Positions 56,529 through 64,000 of a DNA stretch of 64,000 nt are shown here, in pieces (the first letter of the stretch is position 1; every line of letters begins with the position of its first letter). The DNA is from WVZH01 sp034430425 (GTDB lineage: Bacteria; Chloroflexota; Anaerolineae; Anaerolineales; E44-bin32). Under the pieces are notes generated by a model. It searched no databases. It was not told the origin of the DNA and saw nothing but the letters and a program-made list of their open reading frames with translations. The stretch spans positions 1 through 64,000 of the forward strand of contig DAOUEK010000083.1 in NCBI GenBank assembly GCA_034430425.1, in the 5' to 3' direction. A program made the position numbers and the translations under genes.

Positions 56529-57653
56529 ATGTCGAAAATTCTGCTCAGAAAACGCTTGATATTTATTTCACTCGGCTTGTTTTTGGTCGCACCACTCCTG
56601 CTGACAGGATGCAGCGGAGGTGTTTTCTCCGCTTCGAGTTGGCCAGGTGTGACCATCGATGGAACGACGCTCTACGCCGCATATGGCACGTACGTTTATG
56701 CGTTTGATCTAGAGCGCGGAAGTGAGCTTTGGCACTTCCCGCCCGAAGCTGACCGGGCACTTAGCTTTTACGCACCTCCAGCAGTCACTGCTGCCGGTCA
56801 GGTTGTTGTCGGGAGCTATAATAATTCGGTGTACGCCATCGATGCTGAAACGGGCTCATCAGCAGGCTGGGACTCCCCATTTGAAGATGCCAAAGACCGC
56901 ATTATTGGAGCTCCCTTAATCGTCGACGATTGGATCCTGGTTCCTTCGGCAGATGGTCGGCTTTACGCCATCGATGCGGAAACTGGCCAACAGGTATGGG
57001 AAAAACCATTTCAGGAATCCGAAGATCCGGGACCACTTTGGTCATCCCCGATTGTTGACGGGAATACGATTTACCTGGCGTCTCTGGATCATCACGTATA
57101 CGCCATCGATCTTTCCAGCGGGGAAGAAATATGGCGAACGATGGATCTTGGAGGTGCAGTATCGGATTCACCTACCCTCAGCGATGGCCTGATTCTTGTG
57201 GGCACCTTTGGAGAATCATTGATCGCCATCGACGCAACCAATGGCGAGATTGAATGGAGTTACGACACGGCAGGCTGGGTTTGGAGCAGCCCGGTGGTGT
57301 TCGACGGGATTGTCTTTTTCGGAGACACAGCCGGATTCGCCTATGCCGTCGAAGTTGAAACCGGCAGCGAACTCTGGCAAAAATCAATCGACGGTTCCAT
57401 CGGAGCATCCCCGGCCGTTGATGAGAACGCGGTTTACTTCGTCACTGAAACCGGGATCGTACACGCCGCCATTCCAACCAGCGGAGGCACACTATGGCCG
57501 AACGATACGGCACTTGAAGGTCAATTGCTCTCCGATCCAATCCTGTACGACGGTCAACTGTTTGTAGGCACAATCACTCCAGAGTGTGTCGTTTACGCAG
57601 TCGAGACGGATAATGGCAGAGCGGGATGTGTAATCTCGCCTGTGGCTCAATAG
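56529..57653 (+). CDS. PQQ-like beta-propeller lipoprotein (BamB-like)
   Basis: 374 residues. The signal peptide ends in LLLTGCSGG (lipobox near residue 28). Blades repeat the pattern VYAIDAETG / LYAIDAETGQQVWEKP / VYAIDLSSGEEIWR / LIAIDATNGEIEWSYD, typical of PQQ-binding-like propellers such as BamB. It lies between yidD and yidC with 7- and 13-nt gaps, so it is cotranscribed with the insertion machinery. It may act as a scaffold for membrane or secreted proteins; a BAM complex role is unsure in this phylum. Confidence 0.85.
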   Translation: MSKILLRKRLIFISLGLFLVAPLLLTGCSGGVFSASSWPGVTIDGTTLYAAYGTYVYAFDLERGSELWHFPPEADRALSFYAPPAVTAAGQVVVGSYNNSVYAIDAETGSSAGWDSPFEDAKDRIIGAPLIVDDWILVPSADGRLYAIDAETGQQVWEKPFQESEDPGPLWSSPIVDGNTIYLASLDHHVYAIDLSSGEEIWRTMDLGGAVSDSPTLSDGLILVGTFGESLIAIDATNGEIEWSYDTAGWVWSSPVVFDGIVFFGDTAGFAYAVEVETGSELWQKSIDGSIGASPAVDENAVYFVTETGIVHAAIPTSGGTLWPNDTALEGQLLSDPILYDGQLFVGTITPECVVYAVETDNGRAGCVISPVAQ

Positions 57654-57666
57654 GGATACGCGAACC

Positions 57667-58437
57667 ATGTGGAATACAATAATACTTCAACCGATGATCA
57701 ATGCCCTGCTGCTCATTTACCAAACCCTGGGCACCGGGCCGAACACCTTTGGATGGGCCATTATCATTTTTACGATTCTCGTGCGGTTGGTCACGCTGCC
57801 GTTTACCTATCAACAGACGAAAAGCTCGATGATCATGCAAGAACTGCAGGGATCGAAAAAATGGAAAAAGATCCAGGAAAAATACAAGGACGACAGGCAG
57901 AAACTCTCCGAAGAGCAGATGAAGCTCTATCAGGAGCACGGCTATAATCCTTTCAGCGGATGCCTGCCTACCTTACTCAACCTGCCGATCATCCTTGGCT
58001 TATACCAGGCAGTTATTCGCACGATGGCGGTAACGCCCGTTCAATTGCTCGATCTTTCAAAACTGATCTACCCCTTCACTTCGAGTTCCTTGATACCGCT
58101 GAACAGCACGTTTTTCTACATGAACCTTGGACAGCCGGAGAGGTTGCCGCTTCCCTTCCTCGAAGGAGTCAGCTTCCTGGGTGGCGGCCTCCCGCTCCTG
58201 GCGATTTTGGTGGCTGTTACATCCTACTTCCAATCCAAAGTAACAACGTCGACGAGCTCCGATCAACAGGGTGCCGGGATGATGCAGATGATGACGATAT
58301 ATATGCCGCTTATCATGGGATATTTCGCCTTCGCATTTTCTTCGGGTGTCGCCCTGTACCTGGTCGTTTCCAATATTCTGGGGATTGCCCAGGGTGTTGT
58401 CATGCGCAGGTTACGTGAGAACGCCGCGGCGGGGTAA
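57667..58437 (+). CDS. yidC: YidC/Oxa1-family membrane protein insertase
   Basis: 256 residues, the short form without the large periplasmic domain. GWAIIIFTILVRLVTLPFTYQQTKSS (about residues 37-62) contains the conserved Arg in the first core helix. NPFSGCLPTLLNLPIILGLYQA follows, then MMTIYMPLIMGYFAFAFSSGVALYLVVSNIL. It inserts membrane proteins with or without SecYEG. Confidence 0.95.
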   Translation: MWNTIILQPMINALLLIYQTLGTGPNTFGWAIIIFTILVRLVTLPFTYQQTKSSMIMQELQGSKKWKKIQEKYKDDRQKLSEEQMKLYQEHGYNPFSGCLPTLLNLPIILGLYQAVIRTMAVTPVQLLDLSKLIYPFTSSSLIPLNSTFFYMNLGQPERLPLPFLEGVSFLGGGLPLLAILVAVTSYFQSKVTTSTSSDQQGAGMMQMMTIYMPLIMGYFAFAFSSGVALYLVVSNILGIAQGVVMRRLRENAAAG

Positions 58438-58470
58438 TTCCGCTGTTGGTTTGTTACACCATAAGGACAG

Positions 58471-59205
58471 ATGATGTCAGAGATGAGAACCAGCCTTGAA
58501 GTCATCGCTCCGAACGTTGAAGAGGCCATCGCCCGAGGGGCAAATGAACTCGGCCTGCCCCCTGAGACGTTCGATGTCGAAGTCATCGACGAAGGAGGTC
58601 GCGGGTTTCTCGGTTTGGGGAATCGTCAGGTAAGGGTACGGCTTACGATTCGCGCTTCCGCCTCGCAAACCATGCTGGAACCGCAAACGCCACAAATACC
58701 ATCCGTGTCTGCTCCCCAGGTGGAAGAAGACGATGCGGAAGTCATGCGCATCGCGGGTGAGACCGTGATGGAGTTGCTGCAGCGTATGGGCATTCGCGGA
58801 GATGTGGAAACCAGTTGGGGAGAGACGGACGAAGAAGGAAGAATCCGCCCCCTTCTCGTCGACATTCATGGTGACGATTTGAACGTCCTGATTGGCCGCC
58901 GCGGAAAGACGCTCTACGCCCTGCAGTACATCACCCGCTTGATTCTGGGCAAGGAGCTGAAACGCCCGGTCGCGGTTGTCATCGATGTTGAAGGATATCG
59001 AGCCCGCAAGGAAAAGCAGCTGCGCCTACTTGCTCACCGCATGGCCCAACAAGCCCTGGAAACCGGACGCACCATGAGCCTGGAACCCATGGCCCCGAAC
59101 GAGCGGCGCATTATTCACATCGAACTGCGCGACGACCCCAATGTAAATACCGTCAGCGTCGGAGAAGGGGATCGCCGTAAAGTTACGATTGTACCTGTCC
59201 GTTAG
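58471..59205 (+). CDS. jag: Jag/KhpB RNA-binding protein
   Basis: 244 residues. The Jag N-domain (SLEVIAPNVEEAIARGANELGLPPETFDVEVIDEGGRGFLGLG) occupies the first ~60, a variable linker follows, then a KH domain (LIGRRGKTLYALQYI) and an R3H domain (EPMAPNERRIIHIELRDDPNVNTVSVGEGDRRKV). It binds RNA and is linked to cell division and elongation control in other bacteria. It follows yidC by 33 nt. Confidence 0.93.
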   Translation: MMSEMRTSLEVIAPNVEEAIARGANELGLPPETFDVEVIDEGGRGFLGLGNRQVRVRLTIRASASQTMLEPQTPQIPSVSAPQVEEDDAEVMRIAGETVMELLQRMGIRGDVETSWGETDEEGRIRPLLVDIHGDDLNVLIGRRGKTLYALQYITRLILGKELKRPVAVVIDVEGYRARKEKQLRLLAHRMAQQALETGRTMSLEPMAPNERRIIHIELRDDPNVNTVSVGEGDRRKVTIVPVR

Positions 59206-59220
59206 AGAATTTATGAGATC

Positions 59221-60090
59221 ATGGACTCTCTTGCGGAGATTGAAACCACGGACGAACTCACTCCCATTGATTACCTTGTCATCGGCCACATCGCAAAAGA
59301 TCAAACCCCGCAGGGGGCCACAATCGGGGGTACTGCTGCTTACGCCGGCCGGACGGCACAAGCACATGGCTTTCGCACCGGCCTGTTGACTTCGTATTCC
59401 GCGGATATCGACCTGAGCCTCCTGCAAGGTGTGCAAATCCGGAATGTGTCATCCCAAGCCACAACGACATTCGTAAACCGCTATACGGCACAGGGACGTG
59501 AACAAATCCTTTCCAGCGTCGCACGGCCAATCAATCCTGATGACGTGCCGCAGGTATGGCAGCAAACATCCCTCCTGCATCTCGGGCCGATCGCCAATGA
59601 AGTAAGTCGGGAGTTGATCCAGTATTTTCCTGGCGCGTTTATCGGCATAACGCCGCAGGGCTGGCTGCGCGAATGGGGAGAAGACGGCAAGGTCCATCTT
59701 TTGGATTGGACAGCCATTCGAGACATCTTGCCGCTGGCCGATGCGGTTGTCATCAGCCTGGAGGACCTGGGGCATGTCGATCAGGCTGTTTCCACCATAG
59801 CCCAGAATTGTCAACTACTTATCGTCACGGATGGAGCGAACGGCGCGTGGGTATATTATCAGGGGCAGCAGCGGCATTTCCCTGCCCCTCGTTTGGATGA
59901 AGTGGATCCAACGGGCGCGGGGGATATCTTCGCCGCCGCTTATTTCATCCACTTTAGCCACAACCAGGATCCGTGGGAAGCGGCACGTGTGGCCACAAAT
60001 CTGGCTGCAAATTCCGTCAGGCGGACCGGGATCGAAGGCACTCCTTCGAAAGAAGAAGTACAAGGATTACGTGCAGAGGTGCGTCGATGA
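59221..60090 (+). CDS. PfkB-family carbohydrate kinase
   Basis: 289 residues. GGTAAYAGRTAQAHGF near residue 36 is a shortened N-terminal PfkB motif, and LDEVDPTGAGDIFAAAYFIH near residue 225 carries the anion hole and catalytic Asp. The substrate (sugar or nucleoside) is unknown. Its stop overlaps the parA start (ATGA), an unusual coupling. It is 15 nt after jag. Confidence 0.85.
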   Translation: MDSLAEIETTDELTPIDYLVIGHIAKDQTPQGATIGGTAAYAGRTAQAHGFRTGLLTSYSADIDLSLLQGVQIRNVSSQATTTFVNRYTAQGREQILSSVARPINPDDVPQVWQQTSLLHLGPIANEVSRELIQYFPGAFIGITPQGWLREWGEDGKVHLLDWTAIRDILPLADAVVISLEDLGHVDQAVSTIAQNCQLLIVTDGANGAWVYYQGQQRHFPAPRLDEVDPTGAGDIFAAAYFIHFSHNQDPWEAARVATNLAANSVRRTGIEGTPSKEEVQGLRAEVRR

Positions 60091-60881
60091 CTCGAATATA
60101 TACCCTGGTCAATCAAAAGGGCGGCGTTGGTAAAACCACCACCGCTATTAACCTGGGCGCATACCTGGCCAAAATGGGACAGAGAGTGCTGCTCGTCGAT
60201 CTCGACCCGCAGGCCAACGCCACCTCCTGCCTGGGTATCAATCACGCCGAGATCAAGGTGGGCACGTACGATGTTCTCATCGGCCGTGTACCGGCTGCAG
60301 AAAGCACGTTGATCAATCCCAAACTTAAACTATCCTTGATGCCCTCATCGTCTGCCCTGGCGGGCGCCCAGGTTGAATTGGTGAGGATCGACGGCCGGGA
60401 GAAATTGCTTAAGGATGCTCTGGCTCCCCTCGATGGACAATACGATTACATCTTGATCGATTGCCCGCCATCACTGGGGCTGCTGACGGTAAACGGGTTG
60501 ATCGCCGCATCCCACGGCGTGATCATCCCCATCCAATGCGAATACCTCGCTCTGGAAGGGTTGACTCAATTGATGAAAACGCTGCAGCGCGTGCGCACCA
60601 GTCTCTTTCCCACGCTGGCAATTCGAGGTATGCTGCTGACGATGTACGATAGTCGCACAAACCTTTCGAAAGACGTCGTCGATGAAGTGAACAACCACTT
60701 TCCGGGCAAGGTCTTTCGCACGATCATCCCACGCAGCATACGTTTGGCGGAAGCGCCATCCCATGGTTTGCCTATCCTTGCCTATGATCCCGGTTCACCC
60801 GGCGCATCCGCCTATCAGTCGCTGGCAATGGAACTCCTAAAAGGCGACGGCGTGGATCCAAGTAAAAACTCCCGGAAGTAG
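60087..60881 (+). CDS. parA: Chromosome partitioning ATPase ParA
   Basis: 264 residues. NQKGGVGKTTTAINLGAYL (deviant Walker A), VDLDPQANATSCLG and ILIDCPPSLGLLTVNGLI are in the ParA/Soj order. The ATG at 60087 overlaps the kinase stop. It drives movement of ParB-bound origin regions over the nucleoid. The parB gene begins 11 nt later. Confidence 0.95.
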   Translation: MTRIYTLVNQKGGVGKTTTAINLGAYLAKMGQRVLLVDLDPQANATSCLGINHAEIKVGTYDVLIGRVPAAESTLINPKLKLSLMPSSSALAGAQVELVRIDGREKLLKDALAPLDGQYDYILIDCPPSLGLLTVNGLIAASHGVIIPIQCEYLALEGLTQLMKTLQRVRTSLFPTLAIRGMLLTMYDSRTNLSKDVVDEVNNHFPGKVFRTIIPRSIRLAEAPSHGLPILAYDPGSPGASAYQSLAMELLKGDGVDPSKNSRK

Positions 60882-60892
60882 TGAGGCCAGAT

Positions 60893-61753
60893 ATGAGCCG
60901 CAAGCGTGGTCTTGGAAAAGGTCTGGATGCTCTCATCCCAACGGGTGAGGAGCAAGAGGATGCCAAGAGTGGCGTCCTTCAAGTCCCTATTGAGGACATC
61001 GTCCCCAATCCACGGCAGCCGAGGTCGAATTTCGATGAAGCCGGCCTGAATAACCTGGCGGACTCGATTGGAGAACACGGAATTCTTCAGCCGCTGATGG
61101 TCGCACGAGATTCCGAAGGGGAAGGCTACGTGCTGATTGCCGGCGAACGGCGTCTGCAAGCCGCACAAATCGCCGGCCTGGCGACTGTGCCGGTCATTGT
61201 CCGCCAGGCGGACGATCAGCAAAGTCTGGAATGGGCGCTGATCGAAAACCTGCAGCGAACCGATCTCAACCCGCTGGAAGCCGCCCAAGGTTACGAGCAG
61301 TTGGCCAACGATTTCGGGCTCTCCCACGAGCAGGTCGCCAAACGCGTCGGCAAGAGCCGCACCGCGATCAGCAACACCTTACGCTTACTCAAACTATCTC
61401 CTGCCGTTCGGAAAGCCCTGCTCGAAGGTGAAATCCATGAGGGACATGCCCGTGCGCTTCTGGGTCTTTCCAGCGCACAGGCGCAGTCCGCCGCACTGCA
61501 GACGATCCTGCAAAATGATTTCAGCGTCCGCCAGACCGAAGCATTGGTTCGACGGTTGACCGGCGAGAAGAAGAAATCCGCGCCGGCAAAGAAGAAAACC
61601 CCTGAGGAAGTCGCTCTCGAGGATCAACTCCGCCAGGCATTGGGAACCAAAGTCAGTCTCCAGCAGAGTAAAGGCAGCGGAAGGATCATCATCCACTTTT
61701 ACTCCGACGAAGAGTTGAACACCCTGATCGAATATCTGCTGGGTTCTTCGTAA
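60893..61753 (+). CDS. parB: Chromosome partitioning protein ParB
   Basis: 286 residues from ATG 60893 (GAGGCC upstream). KRGLGKGLDALIP is the ParA-stimulating N-terminus. The CTPase/NTD has NPRQPRSNFDEAGLNNLADSI, IAGERRLQAAQIAG and ENLQRTDLNPLEAAQGY. A helix-turn-helix (LSHEQVAKRVGKSRTAISNTLRLL) binds parS, and a C-terminal dimerisation domain follows. No parS site was recognised in the window. Confidence 0.95.
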   Translation: MSRKRGLGKGLDALIPTGEEQEDAKSGVLQVPIEDIVPNPRQPRSNFDEAGLNNLADSIGEHGILQPLMVARDSEGEGYVLIAGERRLQAAQIAGLATVPVIVRQADDQQSLEWALIENLQRTDLNPLEAAQGYEQLANDFGLSHEQVAKRVGKSRTAISNTLRLLKLSPAVRKALLEGEIHEGHARALLGLSSAQAQSAALQTILQNDFSVRQTEALVRRLTGEKKKSAPAKKKTPEEVALEDQLRQALGTKVSLQQSKGSGRIIIHFYSDEELNTLIEYLLGSS

Positions 61754-61762
61754 GAGTCTCCC

Positions 61763-62812
61763 ATGCACTACCTAATCTACGGGACAGGAGCGGTCGGCGG
61801 ATTGATCGGTGGTCAGCTTGCCCTATCCGGCCAGCGCGTGACCTTTCTCGCCCGCCCGCCAGTCGCTGAAACGCTGCGCTCGAATGGACTGATTATTCAA
61901 TCACGGGGTACAAGCAGGCGCCTGAAACAGCCTGAGGTCATCACGGATATCCAAGCCGCTTTCGCCGACCACATCCCCGATTTGATCGTCCTGACCGTGA
62001 AAGCCTATGACTGTCAATCTGCGGCGCAGGAGATTCAAAATGCTGGCGGCGCACAGATCCCCGTTTTATCGATGCTCAATGGCATTGGCAGCGAGGAGAC
62101 ACTGGCCGCTGTGCTCGGAGAGCCGCTAGTTCTCTCGGGCACACTGACCACCGCGGTGCAGCATCTGGAACCGGGAATAATCCGCATCGAACGGGAGCGC
62201 GGCGTAGGTCTGGCACAAGATCGTCCGATTGTTGCGGCAATCGAAGTGGAAATGCACCAGGCTGGCTTCGAAGTCCGTCGTTTCCGGGACCGCAAGCGCA
62301 TGAAGTGGTCCAAATTGATGACCAACATCGTCGCCAACGCCACGTCAGCCATTTTGGGATGGTCACCCGACCAGATCTTCGCCCATTCCGGTCTCGCCCG
62401 GCTCGAGATCGAAGCCCTGCGCGAGACGGTCCGCGTCATGCGCGCTATGGGAATCCATCCACAGAACCTGCCCGGCGTCCCCGTAGCGCTTCTTGGCAGG
62501 GCGATATCCCTCCCGCCGGCAATCACCCGCCCCATTCTGAGAAGAGTGGTTTCGAAGGGACGTGGGGAAAAAATGCCCTCATTCCATTACGACATCGGCA
62601 AGGGACGCAGCGAAGTGGCGTGGCTTAATGGGGCAGTGGTGAGTAAAGGATCGCGCTGCGAAGTCCTCACACCGGCGAATCAGGTCCTCACACAAACCCT
62701 GCTTGAGCTCGTTCAAAATCAAGATGTTCCGAGTACCTACCAGAATAAACCTGAAGAACTGCTCAAGCGCGCCAAAGCGGTTGGGGTATGCGGCATTAAT
62801 TCAACGATATAA
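61763..62812 (+). CDS. Ketopantoate reductase-family (PanE/ApbA) oxidoreductase
   Basis: 349 residues. YLIYGTGAVGGLIGGQLALSGQRVTFLAR is the NADP-binding motif. LTVKAYDCQSA, MLNGIGSEETLA and KLMTNIVANATSAILG (catalytic Lys region) match PanE/ApbA. It is longer than E. coli PanE (303), so it may act on a different 2-oxoacid. It follows parB by 9 nt and is probably in the same transcript. Confidence 0.85.
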   Translation: MHYLIYGTGAVGGLIGGQLALSGQRVTFLARPPVAETLRSNGLIIQSRGTSRRLKQPEVITDIQAAFADHIPDLIVLTVKAYDCQSAAQEIQNAGGAQIPVLSMLNGIGSEETLAAVLGEPLVLSGTLTTAVQHLEPGIIRIERERGVGLAQDRPIVAAIEVEMHQAGFEVRRFRDRKRMKWSKLMTNIVANATSAILGWSPDQIFAHSGLARLEIEALRETVRVMRAMGIHPQNLPGVPVALLGRAISLPPAITRPILRRVVSKGRGEKMPSFHYDIGKGRSEVAWLNGAVVSKGSRCEVLTPANQVLTQTLLELVQNQDVPSTYQNKPEELLKRAKAVGVCGINSTI

Positions 62813-63015
62813 ATCGCATTTCAGGCCAAGACCATCTCAGAATCAACCCATCAAATGCCGCAACCAACGGTGCCCTGGCGGGTTGCTATCGTAAAATCAC
62901 ATCGTTATCTACGGAAATGGGATGGATGATTTCACCCAGATCCCTTCAAATACAATCTCGCCAGGCACCCGGCACGGATGATTTGTGCGAGCTATGACAA
63001 TCCAAGGAGATTCAG

Positions 63016-63777
63016 ATGACTGAAAAAACGACCTCATTTGAGGGACAAGTTGCTATCGTAACCGGTGGCTCCGGCGGCATTGGACAATCCATCGGTAAAT
63101 CACTCGCCGATCGCGGCGTCGCCATCGCTGTTGCGGATTATCAATTCGAAAGCGCAGAGAAAGTCGCCGCCGAGATCAGCAAGTCGACCGGCGTCAAGGC
63201 GATCGCCGTTAAAGTAGACGTCTCGGATTTCGAACAGGCCAAAGCCATGGCCGAAACGGTCATCAAGGAACTCGGAAAAATCGACATTCTCGTCAACAAC
63301 GCCGGGATCACGCGCGACGATCTCATCATTCGCATGCCCGTAGAGGACTGGGACGCGGTGATCAACGTCAACCTCAAGGGCGGTTGGAACTGCTCCAAAG
63401 CCGTCGTGCGCAGCATGATGAAGCAGCGTTACGGCCGCATCGTCAACATTTCTTCTGTATCCGGGCAGGTCGGGCAAGCCGGGCAAACCAATTACTCGGC
63501 TTCGAAAGCCGGCTTGATCGGCTTCACCAAAGCTCTGGCTCGTGAGGTCGCCACGCGAGGCATCACGGTCAACGCTGTGGCTCCCGGGTTTATCCCCACG
63601 CCCCTGACGGAAACCCTTCCGCAAGAATTGATGGATTACATCCTCGGCATGACGCCTATGGGCCGGATGGGCACGACGGAAGAAATCGCCGCCGCGGTGA
63701 CATTCCTTGCATCCCCAGACGCATCCTACATCACCGGGCAAGTCCTGGGTGTGGATGGCGGCATGGCAATGATGTAG
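63016..63777 (+). CDS. fabG: 3-oxoacyl-[ACP] reductase FabG
   Basis: 253 residues of the classical short-chain dehydrogenase fold. VAIVTGGSGGIGQSIGKSL binds the cofactor, DILVNNAGITRDDLI is near residue 90, and the catalytic Ser, Tyr and Lys lie in NISSVSGQVGQAGQTNYSASKAGL. FITGQVLGVDGG-type C-terminus (YITGQVLGVDGG). It reduces 3-oxoacyl-ACP in fatty acid synthesis; other SDR substrates remain possible. AAGGAG precedes the start. Confidence 0.85.
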   Translation: MTEKTTSFEGQVAIVTGGSGGIGQSIGKSLADRGVAIAVADYQFESAEKVAAEISKSTGVKAIAVKVDVSDFEQAKAMAETVIKELGKIDILVNNAGITRDDLIIRMPVEDWDAVINVNLKGGWNCSKAVVRSMMKQRYGRIVNISSVSGQVGQAGQTNYSASKAGLIGFTKALAREVATRGITVNAVAPGFIPTPLTETLPQELMDYILGMTPMGRMGTTEEIAAAVTFLASPDASYITGQVLGVDGGMAMM

Positions 63778-63848
63778 AGTAGAATATAATAGACAATTGC
63801 ATAGCTGAGGTGCGATCCATTCCTGAGGAGATTGGAAGTATCTTTCGG

Positions 63849-64000
63849 ATGGAAAACACTATCTCTTCTGTGCGGATCGGTCATGGATTATTCCGGCACG
63901 CGGACTCGTTGGTTCTTCGCTGCAGAACGAAATTAGCTTACGAGCTGGCAGCGGAAACGATCCAGCAAACGCCCCTTCCCGCCGGAAATCACGGATCGAT
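63849..64000 (+). CDS. Open reading frame running off the right edge
   Basis: From an ATG at 63849 the frame is open to the window end: 50 codons beginning MENTISSVRIGHGLFRHADS. GGAAG lies 13 nt upstream, rather far. A TATAAT at 63785-63790 might be its -10. The composition is protein-like, but the family cannot be told from this fragment. Confidence 0.4.
   Translation, partial: MENTISSVRIGHGLFRHADSLVLRCRTKLAYELAAETIQQTPLPAGNHGS

Noticed and set aside
60087..61753. parS sites near parAB
   Set aside because: No 16-bp palindrome resembling TGTTTCACGTGAAACA was found by reading the region; a computed scan would be needed.

Overview
The window looks like a chromosomal segment of a Chloroflexota bacterium, most likely class Anaerolineae. 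This is an inference: it rests on the mix of F420 biosynthesis genes, a BMP-type nucleoside importer, protein kinase and anti-sigma receptors with TolB-like propellers, a SigA-like factor without region 1.1, and an L34 with a C-terminal extension. No rRNA or tRNA gene was found to settle it.

Left edge (1-1300): the start of an AbrB/MazE-type antitoxin gene reads leftward off the window. It is divergent from an integron-type tyrosine recombinase (IntI). This is the layout expected of an integron whose first cassette carries an antitoxin, although no attI or attC site could be proven.

Catabolic block (about 1.4-37.7 kb): every gene lies on the minus strand. Read in the direction of transcription it contains 8-oxoguanine deaminase, adenine deaminase, a GntR/UTRA regulator, two transcarbamylases (one ATCase-like with an altered substrate loop, one knotted YgeW type), carbamate kinase, a BMP-type ABC importer, threonine synthase, a GT2 glycosyltransferase, an unassigned fold-type II PLP enzyme and a hydantoinase. 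After a structured repeat region come an SsnA-like amidohydrolase, the F420 genes (npdG, cofE, an FbiB-C-like nitroreductase, cofD, cofC), an F420-type LLM oxidoreductase, a thioesterase, two molybdenum hydroxylases with unusual domain fusions, XdhC and MocA. The set resembles the E. coli xdh-yge-yqe-ssnA purine/urate cluster, but no YgfK-like reductase is seen and an F420 module sits in the middle. A promoter with an abutting inverted repeat stands in front of the first gene.

Middle (37.8-52 kb): folD, a membrane Ser/Thr kinase with an extracytoplasmic propeller, an M14-like carboxypeptidase lipoprotein, an Nfu-type Fe-S carrier, a SigA-like sigma factor, gyrB, a membrane protein, and an ECF sigma/anti-sigma pair in which the sigma gene ends early at a TAG codon. 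A 1-kb gene-poor stretch follows.

Right part (52.4-64 kb, mostly plus strand): SAM hydrolase and murA (with Asp at the usual catalytic Cys position), an orphan ParA, then rpmH-rnpA-yidD-(propeller lipoprotein)-yidC-jag, a PfkB kinase, parA-parB, a ketopantoate-reductase-like gene, fabG and the start of one more reading frame. This is the conserved origin-proximal gene set, but neither dnaA nor a convincing oriC or parS was seen.
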